Origin: Stratiolaelaps scimitus
Taxonomy: Eukaryota; Arthropoda; Arachnida; Mesostigmata; Laelapidae
Reading direction: 5' to 3'
Assembly (NCBI GenBank): GCA_019614645.1
Contig: JABWDB010000038.1
Coordinates: 1,612,001-1,676,000, forward strand
Length of the DNA stretch: 64,000 bases
Below the pieces are notes generated by a model, which did not search any database, was not told the origin of the DNA, and was given only the letters and a program-made list of their open reading frames with translations. Made by a program: the position numbers and the translations under genes. Positions within the stretch are counted from its first letter, which is position 1, and every line of letters begins with the position of its first letter. Positions 24,529 through 36,639 of the stretch are shown piece after piece.

Positions 24529-25373
24529 AATATATATATATAATCTCCTTTTAGAGATACTTGTTGTCGACTTGAAAAATATTCTGCCCAAGTATATGAG
24601 CGCTGTAGAAGCTTTCAGCGCTACGCTTTCCATGACCTTCGTGAGGAGCTTTTATATGGGCGGATTTAAAATTTGTGCATGTTCAAGTGAAATCCCGGCT
24701 ATAACAACACATTCACAGGCACAGCTAGATACATTTAGGTGGACACGCCGAACCTCAAGATAATGGACACGAAACCGTCGTCTTGCAAAACGGATATCTT
24801 GAGGTGACATTTCCATGTCTGCGTAATCCTCGATTTCAACACACTCGTTGTTCATTCTTTCTGTATGTCGAAATCTACTCGAAATGGGTGTCTGCTCTTG
24901 TTTAACCTATATATATATATATATATATATATACTCTTGGGCTTACTCTCAACGAACAAGCGTTTGCATTGCTTCGGTTTATCCTCTATAGCTACAATAT
25001 CAGCGAGTTTATACGAAGTACGTTTAAGCATCGCTTGTACAAAACGAGATTTTGCCAGCATTAATGAACGTTTCATCTAATTCAGTAGAAAGTGTTTGGT
25101 TTCTTGACAGAACTGCCGTTAGTAAGCCAAAACCACAGAGAAACGATTAGCTCGTACAAAATTAATATTAACTGAAAAACTGGCTAGTACACATCACAGT
25201 ATTGGTTAGATTCTAATCTTGGATGTTGCCTAATAGAATCAAACCCACTAGGCAATAACAACTAGATGTAGTTAACGTCAATTGATTCAATTATTTGAAC
25301 CGTCGGTTAACAGCATAGAATCGCACATATCTTTTTGATGGACCAAAATATTTCCCTTCAATGTGTATATTTC

Positions 25374-25411
<38 letters not shown>

Positions 25412-25482
25412 AGCATGGCGTGGTTGACTTCGATATTCATTCAATTCGCCTGCTGCGATTATTATAGTACAATAGTAATCCC
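24529..25482. other. Non-coding stretch with TA and GA repeats
   Basis: It holds TA repeats at 24530-24542 and about 24908-24932 and a GA run at 25377-25408. The two opposed 70-codon frames around 24852-25080 are shadows of each other and of the TA repeat. No gene is supported. Confidence 0.45.
25377..25408. repeat. (GA)n microsatellite
   Basis: About 32 bases of uninterrupted AG/GA, 75 bases upstream of the branch-point and acceptor module at 25483-25512. Confidence 0.95.
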
Positions 25483-25518
25483 TACTAACGTTGGACACGA
25501 TTTCTGTTTCAGGTAAGC
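25483..25518 (+). promoter_or_regulatory. Candidate recursive splice site (acceptor fused to donor)
   Basis: A perfect branch-point consensus, TACTAAC at 25483-25489, lies 24 bases upstream of a 3' splice site, GATTTCTGTTTCAG, with its AG at 25511-25512. The next bases are GTAAGC at 25513-25518, a good 5' splice donor. An acceptor directly abutting a donor is the known arrangement of ratcheting (recursive) splice sites that let very long arthropod introns be removed in steps. A second, weaker AG|GT follows at about 25564-25567 (CTCCTGTTTGTGTAG|GTGG). The signals are seen; use in splicing is inference. Confidence 0.5.
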
Positions 25519-27000
25519 GCACGCATACATTCATTTTGCAACGACCGATCTCCTGTTTGTGTAGGTGGAATATTGTTATTATTATTGCGTTGTTGTTGCT
25601 GTCGTTTTCATCCGAGATAAATATAATAATAGATCGATAGATCCATAAGGTAGCAGACTGTTACAATCGGAAATAAGAACTACACACTTACTAAGGCTTG
25701 GCTCCGCTAGAGATGGCAATCTATGTGAGGCTGCAATTTGCTATTTTCATAAATTGTAGAACAATTATTACATACCGTGAATACGATTCAGAAAGTGCCG
25801 GCATACAATTTTTTTTTCCAATTATTGCCTAATCATAGGTTTGAATATGAGAGGTAAATGTATGGACGTTTTAGCTCATTCAAGATATCATTTTAATCGA
25901 TGATGATTATGTTATCAGTTGTATATGTGTACAAACACAGTCGTGAAGCCAGATACTTGTTTGTTGCTGCCGACACCCCTCACCCCCCGTAATACTAATT
26001 CACTAATTTGATGAAGTGCGAAAATTTCTCCATAACGAAGAGAAGCGGCGTGTTTATCAGGCATCCTTTGAAATTGGCAAGAAAACATTCTATATTTCTC
26101 CCAAGATGTACTGTGTGTACTTAAATATCGATGCTGAGCAAGATGCTGAGCCCTAACTTTTTTAAGTCAGCGTGACACGCTACTGATGGTAACTATTGGT
26201 AGTTATCGATTTGCCGCATATTTAAATTGATTGTTTTAAAATGGCTCAATTTTTTTATGATTATGCAACCTCAGAGCTTCATTTGTCGTTTTCCTCCTTT
26301 TCCCGTTGTTGATAATACTGTGTACACGAAAAGTATTTCTCTGTAATATCCTAAGTATTTTCTCATGAAGCCAAGTCATGTCTGTTTTATCGATTCTTGA
26401 AAAATCAATGTTCCTTAATATTCTCCAGAACGGACACCTGTTTCTGGACAATCTAATGTAAACAGCTCATTGGTCCACCCCGAGACCCGTTCTCATTACG
26501 TGCGAAACTTCATCGTTTCGATCTTCGTATCGACATCAACTGCATATAGGCGATATTGCTCACTTCAATGACGCAAGTGTCGGTGTAGTGTGACCTTCTA
26601 CACCGGATGCTGGCCTCTGCTTCCTTGTACTTCGGGGAGGCTCACACAACAACAACACCAGCATGGTATGCCATAGACTATGACACAGACAGGCTGAGGA
26701 TTGTCTCGTGACTAATCCTGACTATTGCTGCTCGACATTCGACCAGCGTCATTTGTTTATTCATTGGGGAACGTTAGGAAACTGCTAACCGTTACGATTG
26801 AGCTATATTCAAGTTGTGCCAGTTATCAGAAACAAACGTTGAGGAAGGCCACAGGTGTGAGCCCACTAAACATTTTCGAGAGTAGAACTCTTATTCGAGT
26901 TAAGTTCCCCCATGGCGAGATATTGCGTATCAATTAAGACTATTAGCTAAGGTGTGAGAGGTTGGTTGATGACTAGACTCTCTTATTTTGAATCGATGTA
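25519..27000. other. Non-coding stretch
   Basis: AT-rich intron-like DNA with no supportable frame. The short frames at 26236-26451 (-) and 26725-26937 (+) have no recognised motif. Confidence 0.4.
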
Positions 27001-28326
27001 CACACCGCGTCAAATTATAGCCCACTCCCATGTTTCTGATTATTTTTCAACCGTAAGTAGCACTGCAATTTTGCTCTCAGACATTCAAAGTCATCACATT
27101 TGAATAACATTCGACGAATATTTGGCTGTCTGACTCTGATACAAACATTTGATATCTTAAATTGTTGTTTTGATGGTGCGCCAATAGGATAGCCCACTTA
27201 GTGTTCGTCGAACACAACTGAGTTCTAACATCGTTCCCCTACAGTTTTTTTTTACAAATTTAGTATTTTGCCTAACTGCCGTTGTTTTCCAGAACAGAAA
27301 TGAATGGACTCGGATAGATTCATAAAATTTACGTATGAGGTTTTGATCAATAACATTCCATTCGGCTACCAAAGCTTATTTTTAGCTCATATAGCGTTTG
27401 ATACTACTTGCCACCTTTAAAAACAGCTCTAGATAAGACTCTCCACAGGTTTTCTATAATATTCAAGCCTGGGGAGCGTGCGCGTCTGCTCAGTAACTAT
27501 ATGTCTAACTCCTTTACGATCTTCGCCGTATGAACTGCGGCGGTGTCCTGCTGGAAGATGAATCTTTCAGCACAGATCTTCTCGGCGTGATTCCTAAGTT
27601 AATCCTCCAACATAGAAACGTAGGCACAACGATTCATTCGCCCGTCTACGAAGACCGGACCGGTCTTCCCGTTATAGCCAATATTGGCCCAAAGCATCAC
27701 ACCACCACCTCCCGCCTGTCGTCGACTCAGGAGTTTCTATTCTTTCCTAATGTCGTGGAATAATAAGTATGTCCATCAGGGCCATCAAGATTGAATCTCT
27801 TTTCATCGGAAAGCAGCACATGTGAGCCACTCCTCGGTAGACGAAATTCGCTCACGAGCGAAGCTCAAACTTTGTTTGATCTGTGTTTCAATAATAAAGG
27901 AGGTTTTCGTTTGAGTTTTCTATGAACAAGATATTCCGATGCCTGAAGACATCTTTGCACATTTCGGACGTTCGTTTCGACTCCAGCCTCGGATGCAATT
28001 TCGCGAGAAGTCAAAAATCTGTTAGAGGATCTTCGGAGGAGGGAGCGTTTTCCAGAGAATTTGTACGAGAACGATCTTAGAACTTAGTTGCGTTTCAACT
28101 GTCGTCCCACTCGACAAACACTAATTGGGCTATCCTTTTGACGCACCCTCAAAACGAAAATTTCCTATATCTAATGTATACATCTGAGTTAGATAGCCAT
28201 TTGGCTTTGTGGAATGTTCTTGAAATGGGATGTATTTGAATGACTGAAAACGAAACTGCAGTGCTATTTACCGTTGAGAAAAAAACACAAACATAGAGGT
28301 GGGCTATCCTTTTGACGCGGTCTGTG
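27001..28326 (-). mobile_element. Tc1-like DNA transposon with IR/DR termini
   Basis: The ends are inverted repeats about 195 bases long, flanked by TA at 26999-27000 and 28327-28328. Each terminal repeat carries two copies of the same motif. Outer copies lie at 27005-27023 and 28301-28320 (GCGTCAAAAGGATAGCCC type). Inner copies lie at 27176-27197 and 28127-28146, about 172 bases inside the outer ones on both sides. This is the IR/DR arrangement described for a subgroup of Tc1-like elements, in which transposase binds both sites of each end. Sequence between the repeats also aligns between the two ends (for example TAGCACTGCA near each outer repeat). The length of 1326 bp suits a shortened element around a broken transposase on the minus strand. 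Confidence 0.9.
27385..28092 (-). pseudogene. Tc1-like transposase pseudogene
   Basis: On the minus strand, pieces of a Tc1-type DDE transposase follow in order: SREIASEAGVETNVRNVQRC (the second helix-turn-helix), then LLSDEKRFNLDGPDGH with the first catalytic Asp, then RPVFVDGRMN, then FQQDTAAVHTAK with the second Asp, then PGLNIIENLWRVL with the catalytic Glu. All three catalytic residues can therefore be seen, but in different frames with stops between them. The first DNA-binding helix-turn-helix is missing: about 235 codons remain, against roughly 340 for the family. The remnant lies between the IR/DR repeats. It is a dead nuclear cut-and-paste transposase. Confidence 0.9.
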
Positions 28327-28683
28327 TATGAGAAGCTCGCAATATCTGTATGCCTTCACAGAAAGCTATTGTATTTTTCATTTATGGAACTGCAGAAGTA
28401 TAGGTTTGTACGTGAGAGAACAAGCACTCCTGATAGTCTCGTAACAATGAGCAAACACATTGCAGATTATCTCTATTAGGTGTCAACTTCTAAAAAACGG
28501 ATTAAATCTAAAAACGAAACTTTCTACAACAATGACAAGGACAAACTGTGAAGGGTTTTAACTCTTCGTACTAAATCTATTATGAACTAGGTCTGTTATA
28601 ATTATCTCAAGTTAGACCGAATCAGGCGAACTAATGCGGAGTTTCCGATGCGCCAATTATGAATGTACTCAGGAAACACGTAA
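28327..28683. other. Non-coding stretch
   Basis: AT-rich flank of the Tc1 element. Nothing recognised. Confidence 0.4.
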
Positions 28684-29270
28684 ATGTCTGGAAAGATGCC
28701 CGTGTCTTCTTCCGTGAGATTTAACCAAAACGCAATAGTAATAATAATAATAAGGGATAATGCGGCTCGTCTCCAGGGACGTTACGTTAATTCGCAGTTC
28801 GTGTCTGATGGCCTTCGGCGTCTATGTAGACGAGTCTACAGCGGCTTGCTTGACCTTGACATTCGAATGCTGCTGGCATCTCCTCCTGTTGACACATATA
28901 TTTTATTAAAGGACCCTGCGTTGTACATTCACTGAGTTCGTGAGCTCATTGGCACAGATAGTGATATCATAATAGAAGCCATAGCGAATATAGGATCATG
29001 GCAAGAAGCCTTGTTCTATTTTGTAGATTCCCTTTGCCACTTGCGTCTTAGAGATTCGAAATCTGCTGCATTCTACGCGTACACTGACAGATCAACTTTG
29101 CAATGTGACAACTTAAACGATCGCCTTTGTGGTCGTCAGTAGGCCATCAGGGTATACTCTCTATTGAGGCGAGCCAACAAGTCACATCTTTGTATGTTAC
29201 CGATTTGCACCATGGGATTTCTTGGGAGGATCCCTGGATTATGTTCTGCAGCATCGAATGTTGTAGCGTA
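28684..29270 (+). pseudogene. Unidentified degenerate reading frame, about 195 codons
   Basis: A single frame starting at the ATG at 28684 has only three stops up to 29270 (28933-28935, 29140-29142 and 29268-29270), where roughly twelve would be expected by chance. The translated text is protein-like throughout. It includes GLRRLCRRVYSGLLDLDIRM, then SPPVDTYILLKDPALY, and after the first stop GSWQEALFYFVDSLCHLRL. An ATA triplet run near 28736-28752 gives a run of isoleucines, so the conserved part may begin after it. I do not recognise the family. It may be a decayed gene, a retroelement scrap, or exons joined by short introns. Confidence refers to the coding history, not to any function. Confidence 0.35.
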
Positions 29271-32200
29271 AATGATTATTTACGACTCGAATACGACCAT
29301 ACAGCGAGTTGGCTTTTAAACTCACTATAGCCATTGCCGTAATAATGTCAATAATGTCAATGACAGAAGAAATTAAGTCACTGGCTTCTCCATGTAAGAC
29401 GCCTTTCAATACAGGTTGACGTTTATTTCATATCATATCATATTCAAATGTTTATTCTCGGAACTGCAATATACATACATATGCTTAAGTTCTCGGTAAA
29501 AAAAAATTCAATCTAGCGTTCTAGCAATGTTTCAGTATAGGCAAAGTGGTGTGTTACTGGTCCACATCAGCTAAATATAATATATAGTATTATGATATAT
29601 AGCATAATGGTTCACATAACGCAGGTGTTCTATTGTAGTTGCATAGTAAAGCGTCTGGTTGTTTGCATATAACTTGTGGCAGTATTACCTACTCGTGTAT
29701 GTCAAGGCCAATGCGGCCCCTTTACGCCGAGATGTTGTCTATCATCAGCTTTTTGCCTTTTGGCATCTTGACCTGTGTGTTTACATAGCAACATGGCCTT
29801 GCCGGCAGCTCCGCTGATTTTTGTTGTTGCTATAACAACATGAACAATCCTGAACCGAATCGTTAGATACAACAGTTGTCTGCAACATAAATAGGCGCAA
29901 TGTTTTCTCCTTGTGGTGGTTGCAGACTGTCATTGTACGAATCGTGCTTTGCTCACTGTCTACCCTTTATTGTATGGTCAAGTTTTATTTACCATACGTT
30001 TATTTAATACAATAAATAGTCTGACATGTAAGGAATATGTGAAAAAAATGTATATACATGTGACCATGTATTAACTAACGGCTATTTAGAAAAGTAGAAG
30101 TTGTGTAATAGATAGTTTGTGATGAATTATGTTTAGTGTAAAAAAAAAAATACAAATCTCTCATGCTTGCAACTGAGAAGTTATTTACCTATCACAATTA
30201 AATAAAATACGATTAACTTCGAGTCATGTTGGAATATGGTATGATAAATGCTGATTATAAATTCATTCTGCAAGCGGAGTATATATTCTAATAGCTTGCA
30301 GTGTGTCGTTGCGGGCATGGGTTTGTTCAGCTCGGAGTTTATGAATAGCAAATGAAAGAGAGAGAGAGAGAACTAGAGCAATATACTGCACTGCTGTTAT
30401 TAGCATTATAATTCAAATGTGGCGCGTTGACTTGTTCACGTATACTCACGAGCACCACCGTGTGGGGCTTATAACGTTGTTATCCTAGTGCTGATGATGA
30501 TCGAGGATCATAACACGATTTTATTCATCACCCACATTTTTCACACCGTCGCAGATATGAACGACTATTTTTCGAGTGTGTGAAAGTAGGTACCTTGGAA
30601 CCATTGCGTAGCAGTGATTTGATTATCTATTGCTTGGTCTACCTCAACTTTAAATAACTGCATCGATTTGCTGCAGAGTTTCACCATCTGACTCGTACCG
30701 AATCGTTCAGAGTGTGCCATTTATTTGATTAACTCCAACGTAAAGTGGACGTCCACCGGGAAGGAAAATACGTAACAATATGTTAACTGGAATTGGGTTG
30801 GAATCGTTTTCCATTTGGAATTAGGATTTTTCTGTCGTTCTTTGTGTTGGTCATTGATGACATTTCTGTTGCTCTATTTGGTTTCGTTTACCTTTAGCCA
30901 GTTTGTAGTAAGCCATGAGGTGGCCCGTTTATTGAACATTGAAAACTAATTTCCATTTAAGTTAATCTATCGATGATAGTAAGATGTCGTCTGCGGACTG
31001 GCTATATATCTCAGCCAGAAGTGGAGATTGAAACTTATTTAATTTAATTTGACCTTCACATCAGGATGCGATTAGAAAATGCAAAGCACTAAATTATTTA
31101 CGCTCCCATTAGATTCGAGTGAAGACTTAATATGTAGTATTATAAAACCGCCAGAGAGATTAACTGCAATACGTACTGAATCAAATACGTTTGTGTTGTA
31201 GCTTGTTTATATTACAGTCCTCTCTATAGTGATATCTCTTTTGAATATGGAATAATGGTCGTTACTCTATGCAGATATTACACGTATGAGGGTCATGTTC
31301 ATGTTCACTACAATTTCCTGCTGCTACTGAGTGGATCTTGATTTAACGAATGTGATAGTGTCTGCAGGACAGTCGACCACTGGCGATAGATTATCAGCCC
31401 CCCACAAGAGGGATACTTGTATGCAGGCAGACAACGATATGTTAAAGCTTCCTGCAACGAGTGGGCCGACTTTCATTTGAGGCTGACCCCAAGCCCGTTC
31501 TGTCATCATCATCATCAGACATTTCTCGCTCCTTGTCCGTATATGGCGACATTACTACATGAAATAGCAATGGGAAGAGACATCAATCCACACCTCCCTG
31601 AAACCATGACAGTGTCCCAAGGATAAGCAGGGAATCAGATGTCGAACAACGAATGCGTCCCAAGTTGTCACATAAATATGAATGGAAAATCACTTTGGGT
31701 ATTTTTTGTTTCTTTACTAGACAGGCGACTCTTCTCATTTTTCGCAACTGAAAAGTAGTATAAGTTTTGATATTTCTAGCTTGTTAGGATAGTAAGACCG
31801 ATCACTTTACTGATTCTGACGGGTGGCGTCCTTTCGAAACACACAAGCTATAATTTCATTTGCAAGGAGCGACGTTTAACAGCGCATTTTATCGTAGTTG
31901 AATTGGTGCTACTATTATTATTATTAATATTTTGAGCATTATTTTTACACTTCGCTCCTATTGTCTATTATTGACGGGACTCAGACGCTGCTGCAGTGAT
32001 TTCGAATCCTTGAATATTGAAAAAGGGAACAAATATTTGAATTAACAGCTCTACAAAAATCTCGCAAATCTCCCGATTAGGACTCGATCTCATATTCTGT
32101 TATGTGTTTTTCGTTGAACAGGGATCATTTTTTGGAATGTGTCATGAGATCAAAGGCGTAGTCGAATACTCCGAGTTGCTTAGAATAGAATGCGGCTATA

Positions 32201-32600
32201 TGTAGGTTGACTTAAAATATGCGTTGATTACGAAAGAAGGCCAACTTTGTGACCGCCGACTGACACATCAGTTTCTATGAAACGATCCGAACATACTACA
32301 GTATTCCTTTGCTAGAAGTGGTTCAGTCGAGTAAACTAGACTATCGTTAGTAGTTAATACTCAATATATCTATAGTTAATTAACGGTGACGAAGATATTC
32401 TATCTATACCTCGTCCTGATTACAAACATACTCCTACACGTTATGCTATTTCTATGAGCCGGCCTAGAAATATGTCTGTATCCTGTGTCTGACATCCTGT
32501 TTTTGTCCACATCTATTATCCTATGTATGTATCCACACACGGCTGTGGTATGCCCATGTTAATGCCCACACAATGAAGATATTGTTTACTACAACCACTA
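29271..32600. other. Non-coding stretch
   Basis: AT-rich with frequent stops on both strands. It holds a GA tract at about 30356-30372. The frames at 31324-31626 oppose each other around a CAT triplet run and show no motif. No gene or mobile element is recognised. Confidence 0.45.
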
Positions 32601-32963
32601 ATGTTGTTGTTATTTGTTGCTGCTTCTAAAGGCGACTGTGGCGGCACACCTCAACGAACCTCTTATCTCTCTCTCATTCACGCAGTGAGTCAGAGCACCA
32701 CGCGACCTCTGGCCGGCTCATATTCACGTAGCGTTATCCTGCTGCTGCTGTCGCCGCCTCTGTTGCTTCTACTATGCGCTAGTCCTCTATTGCGACGACC
32801 AGGTTATAAGTTCGGCCAAGAGGAGGGCTTCCGCAAGCTTTCCAATCTTTACGACTTAGGAACGCTTCTTGCCGTTGATGTACACACATCTTTAACATGG
32901 TCTCGACGCAATTCACGGAACGCTGCTGATTCGCGTGAACCTGCTGCGAACGAGCTGCTGTAG
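32601..32963 (+). CDS. Hypothetical ORF, 120 codons, one hydrophobic segment
   Basis: The frame begins with an ATG at 32601 in a TTG-rich context and reads 120 codons to a TAG. Residues about 47-64 are strongly hydrophobic (RSVILLLLSPPLLLLLCA) and could form one membrane helix, but they arise from CTG/TTG triplet runs. The C-terminal half (RPGYKFGQEEGFRKLSNLYD) looks more like ordinary protein. No family is recognised, no splice or polyadenylation signal frames it, and a 62-codon frame lies opposite. The GC content is higher than in the flanks. It may be a chance frame in a GC-richer block. Confidence 0.2.
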   Translation: MLLLFVAASKGDCGGTPQRTSYLSLIHAVSQSTTRPLAGSYSRSVILLLLSPPLLLLLCASPLLRRPGYKFGQEEGFRKLSNLYDLGTLLAVDVHTSLTWSRRNSRNAADSREPAANELL

Positions 32964-34224
32964 GCATTACTTATCATTGCCAGAACGTATTATTAGTCAG
33001 AATTGTGGAGAGGCAAGGAATACGTAGGAAGTAATACAGAGTAGTGTGTGAATTTGGCGAGAACAAACTCGTTACTATCTAAACCCGAGAAACAGTTCTC
33101 TATTTGGTTTGGCATGATAGGTTAGGTTTTCACAGCTTGACGACATTCCCTGTAGACTACAGACTATCGCGATACCTTCCGGCTTAGGCAGAACTCGAAA
33201 GCTGTGCTTCAGCATTGCTCGAGTCTTGTTGCCAGGATCTCTGGTCGTGGCGGTTTCGAGTCGAGCTGTGTAAGGGAGATACAATAAATAAGCTCGACGA
33301 CGGGATGTGAATGTCCACCCGGTGCGCGGTGTCGCTCCCACACTCGCTCTCTCGACCACAACGCGTTTCAAACGGACTAACCCGTTGCCGGAGCGCCTGC
33401 CGGGGCCGCTGTCGTGTAACAATGGTTTCTACTCAATGCCGCCCAAACAGTCGTTTTACCCTGAACAGGAGCGAGAGAGAAGAGGGTCGAGAAAGAGAGG
33501 GGAGAGGCGTGTATGTATGTGTGTCTGTGTGAGAGAGAGAGAGAATCTCTGCTTTGTGGATGTCGTTTATGCTTGTGTTTGCCATGCTTTAACGCCCAAC
33601 AAATGGCCAGAATCTAGTCGTACTCTCCGTGTTAACGACTGAGTCGAGATACCTGCCAGTGCGCAGTTTTTGCAACATATTCTCATTGTGTATCAGTTGG
33701 TCAACGGCGATGGTGATGATGAGAACAACAACGATCACAAGTACTGGCATTACTGCGATGGTCAAGAGCTGAGAGCCAATTGTACGCCGACAAAGTATCC
33801 ATGCAATAAATATGTGGTATGGTGTGTCGGGGACTTTATATATAATAACGTTACTTGTAGTTGTACCTAGTGGCTTATGTAGCTATATTCTATTCTATTT
33901 TTATTATACGAATGCTTGGTCGACCAACAACAGTGGTCTTACACGACGCAGCATGTTGTTGTTGTTGCTGCTACTCTGGTTATTACGCTATATGACATCA
34001 ATGGTTCCTGGTTTCATTTTTGCTGCTTGTGCACCGTTTCAAAGGTGACTACCAGTGAGCAAAAACATCATCGACAAAAACAAACAACAAAGAACACACC
34101 GGCGCATAATACGGGAGATATATAAACAGTACATCGTCGAAGCTTTGGTTTTGACTTTTCGGTTCGGTCTCTTACTCGATTGTTCTCGATTTCGGAACAG
34201 AGTCAGTACTTGCCGTCTTTGCAG
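32964..34224. other. GC-richer non-coding block
   Basis: The block holds opposed, non-ATG frames (33075-33422 on minus, 33307-33642 on plus), a GA/GT-rich tract at 33470-33545 and GTT triplet runs near 33957. The GC rise and CpG dinucleotides around 33300-33420 could mark a promoter or first exon, but no start signal is clear. Confidence 0.3.
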
Positions 34225-34317
34225 TAAATGGCAATAACATGTCTACGTGAGTAAAGTATAGTATCAACTAGAAACAGCTCGAAGGAGAATAAGGAAATAC
34301 GGATGGGAAGCTATAAG
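34225..34317 (+). other. Candidate small exon between acceptor and donor
   Basis: A good acceptor (CTTGCCGTCTTTGCAG, AG at 34223-34224) is followed 93 bases later by a strong donor, AAG|GTAAGA, with its GT at 34318-34319. A second possible donor, TAC|GTGAGT, lies at 34246/34247. The stretch is short and has stops in some frames, so it could be an untranslated or alternative exon. The signals are seen; exon use is inference. Confidence 0.22.
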
Positions 34318-36447
34318 GTAAGAGGACAATGTGACAAAACGATACCAGGAGACCAGGAAGCAATGGATGACGCCAGGTACCAACCGGACCGGTCACGTCA
34401 GGATGTAACGCTGTCAACATGTGACCCTCACTTTCCTCACAAATCGTTCTTCCTATTACCCTTCCCCCAACGTTGGGGGGGGGACGGGAGGGGAGGGGGC
34501 AATTGTCTACTCTGTTCTACCACTGTTTCTCGCTCTGCTCTCTACACAACCGGTACAGCGTTGATTCGCGTCGCCGTGCCAGAGTATACTTCGACTTGCC
34601 ACGCCTGACTGAGTGGTGGTGGTGGTGGCGGTGGCGGTTGATGACGTGGAATGAGACCACAAAGCCGCTGGCGCCAACGCCAACCCAGCGACAGCAGCAG
34701 CAGCAGACGATCGCCGCCATCGCCGCCAATCCTAATGTAGCTACTACCACTGCTGCCGGAGACTTTATGTCGTTATGAAACACGCGCACACATATATATA
34801 TATACATGTGTGTATTACGAAACATTCATCGAGAACTTTTTAATGACAGATTTTCGGATGGTTTGGAATTTGCACCGTTTAACTCGTCGCATACGCGTTA
34901 GTACAGATCGGTATTTAATTAGTCGTTGGGCATTATTTTGATTCATACTTGCTAGTGCAAACAAAAGCGCAGCGACGCTGTTGAAGTGCGGAACAAATCG
35001 AATTAAGGCGTAGCAAGTCTGAAAATAGGACATAATCCCTCCCAATGGATACTCACAGATTCGGGCTTCGACAGATGAAATCGATGAACAAATTGTCAAA
35101 GTCGGCACGATTGCAATTGGCGCTGGAATTGAAAAAACACAAACACGAGCAGCTACTCCGTGTTGGCTCTATTCCGAGAAAAGAACTAGTAACAACAGCT
35201 CAGCCACTTGAAAGATATATTCAACACTCAGGTTTTCATCGACTAGTGAAAGCATGCGTCTGCTTGTAGACATTCAAGTGGCTGTCCATCAAGTATGATA
35301 TTCTAAGACACGAAAGCCGATTGAATTGTCGCTAATTGATTACAACCTGGAAAGAAACGACCACCCCTCGCTAATACGATAGAATGGCATAAAATATAGA
35401 AAATACAATCTTTGATACTTGGTAGAACGAAAAGAGCGAATTGACGTGATTTTTTAATGACATTTATAATAATAATAAGGATAGTTCGACAAACCGACCT
35501 TGCTGTTGTCTTCTTTTGTATAGATTGTCTTTACTTTATTGTGTTCTCACAAAATCTACATTCATTCCTTGATGTTATTGCGTATTAATAGAGGACGATT
35601 TTTCTAATTAGTCACCACCATTATGAACTAAGGCTTGTCAGAGGGACGAGCTCGATTCTAAACGATGGTATTTGTATTCGATGAAAATGCTGGTCACATA
35701 GAACATTGTTTCATTTTTATGTTTGTCAGGCATTCTTATGCGCACAAAGACTACGGAATTGCCCTCATGAGGCTAATCTGTCTATTAGACTAATTATTTT
35801 CGTAGCGAACGCCTCGCTCACGTCCCAAGGAGACTTCCTCTAGAAAGGTCATCCTCATATTCATAGTTGACGTGAGATGAATATTAATAATAATAGTGCT
35901 TTCTAAAGAAAATGTATTATTCTGGTCGGATTTGTTATCACAGGAATATTTCTATCGACCTTGCATATTATCTATATAGTCTACTTTATTTGTAAGATGC
36001 TATTTACGCTAAATTTGTGATTACTTCATTTTTGTCATCATTGCGTCGAAATTAATAAGAATAAACAATGAAATAAATGGGTGGTATTTTCGAACCAAAG
36101 TCCTGGTCAGGTTTCGTCTCGGACGAAGCCACAGACCAAAGAAACGGAGGAGGGCTTTTCTAAGGGAGAGGACTACACCAACTACCGGGTCTCAACAAAA
36201 CTAGGTGCAGTATGAACACAAGATAGGACTCATATAGATATCTATATCCAGCCCCATCTCGGGGAAATGTACAATAACAGTAATAATATCTATTCGGATA
36301 ACACATTATTTGGGTCCTTATTCAATTTCATACAATTTAAACTATTCTGCAATAAAATTATCCTAAAACTATTAAATCATCAAAATATCATTAAACTATT
36401 AAACAACATATTTGTCTGGACAAATTCGCTGTTTTCACTTGAAAGCA
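34318..36447. other. Non-coding stretch with low-complexity DNA
   Basis: It holds a G-rich run at 34473-34500, GGT/GTG and CAG triplet runs at 34613-34710 and a TA repeat at 34791-34806. The open frames across 34303-34825 on both strands come from these repeats. From 35000 to 36440 the DNA is AT-rich with no supported gene. Confidence 0.4.
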
Positions 36448-36528
36448 TGTATGTAGAACATCCGAAAAAACACAGTTTCACTAGACGTCGGAGTGTATGT
36501 AGAACATCCGAAAAAACACAGTTTCACT
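36448..36528. repeat. 35-bp tandem direct repeat, two copies
   Basis: An identical 35-base unit (starts TGTATGTAGAACATCC, ends CAGTTTCACT) occurs at 36448-36482 and 36494-36528, 46 bases apart. The identity implies a recent duplication. Confidence 0.9.
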
Positions 36529-36593
36529 TTTCGCGAACAAGTGGCCTATCATAAGAATAATATTCCACTGATACTCCAATGAATCAGTAGAGA

Positions 36594-36639
36594 GGAGTCC
36601 GTAGCCACATTTACTGGGGTAAATGTGGGTACGGACTCC
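36594..36639. repeat. 20-bp-arm inverted repeat (hairpin)
   Basis: The arms 36594-36613 (GGAGTCCGTAGCCACATTTA) and 36620-36639 are reverse complements with one mismatch, around the six-base loop CTGGGG. The arms are GC-richer than the flanks. It may be a small foldback element or a transcribed hairpin. Confidence 0.85.
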
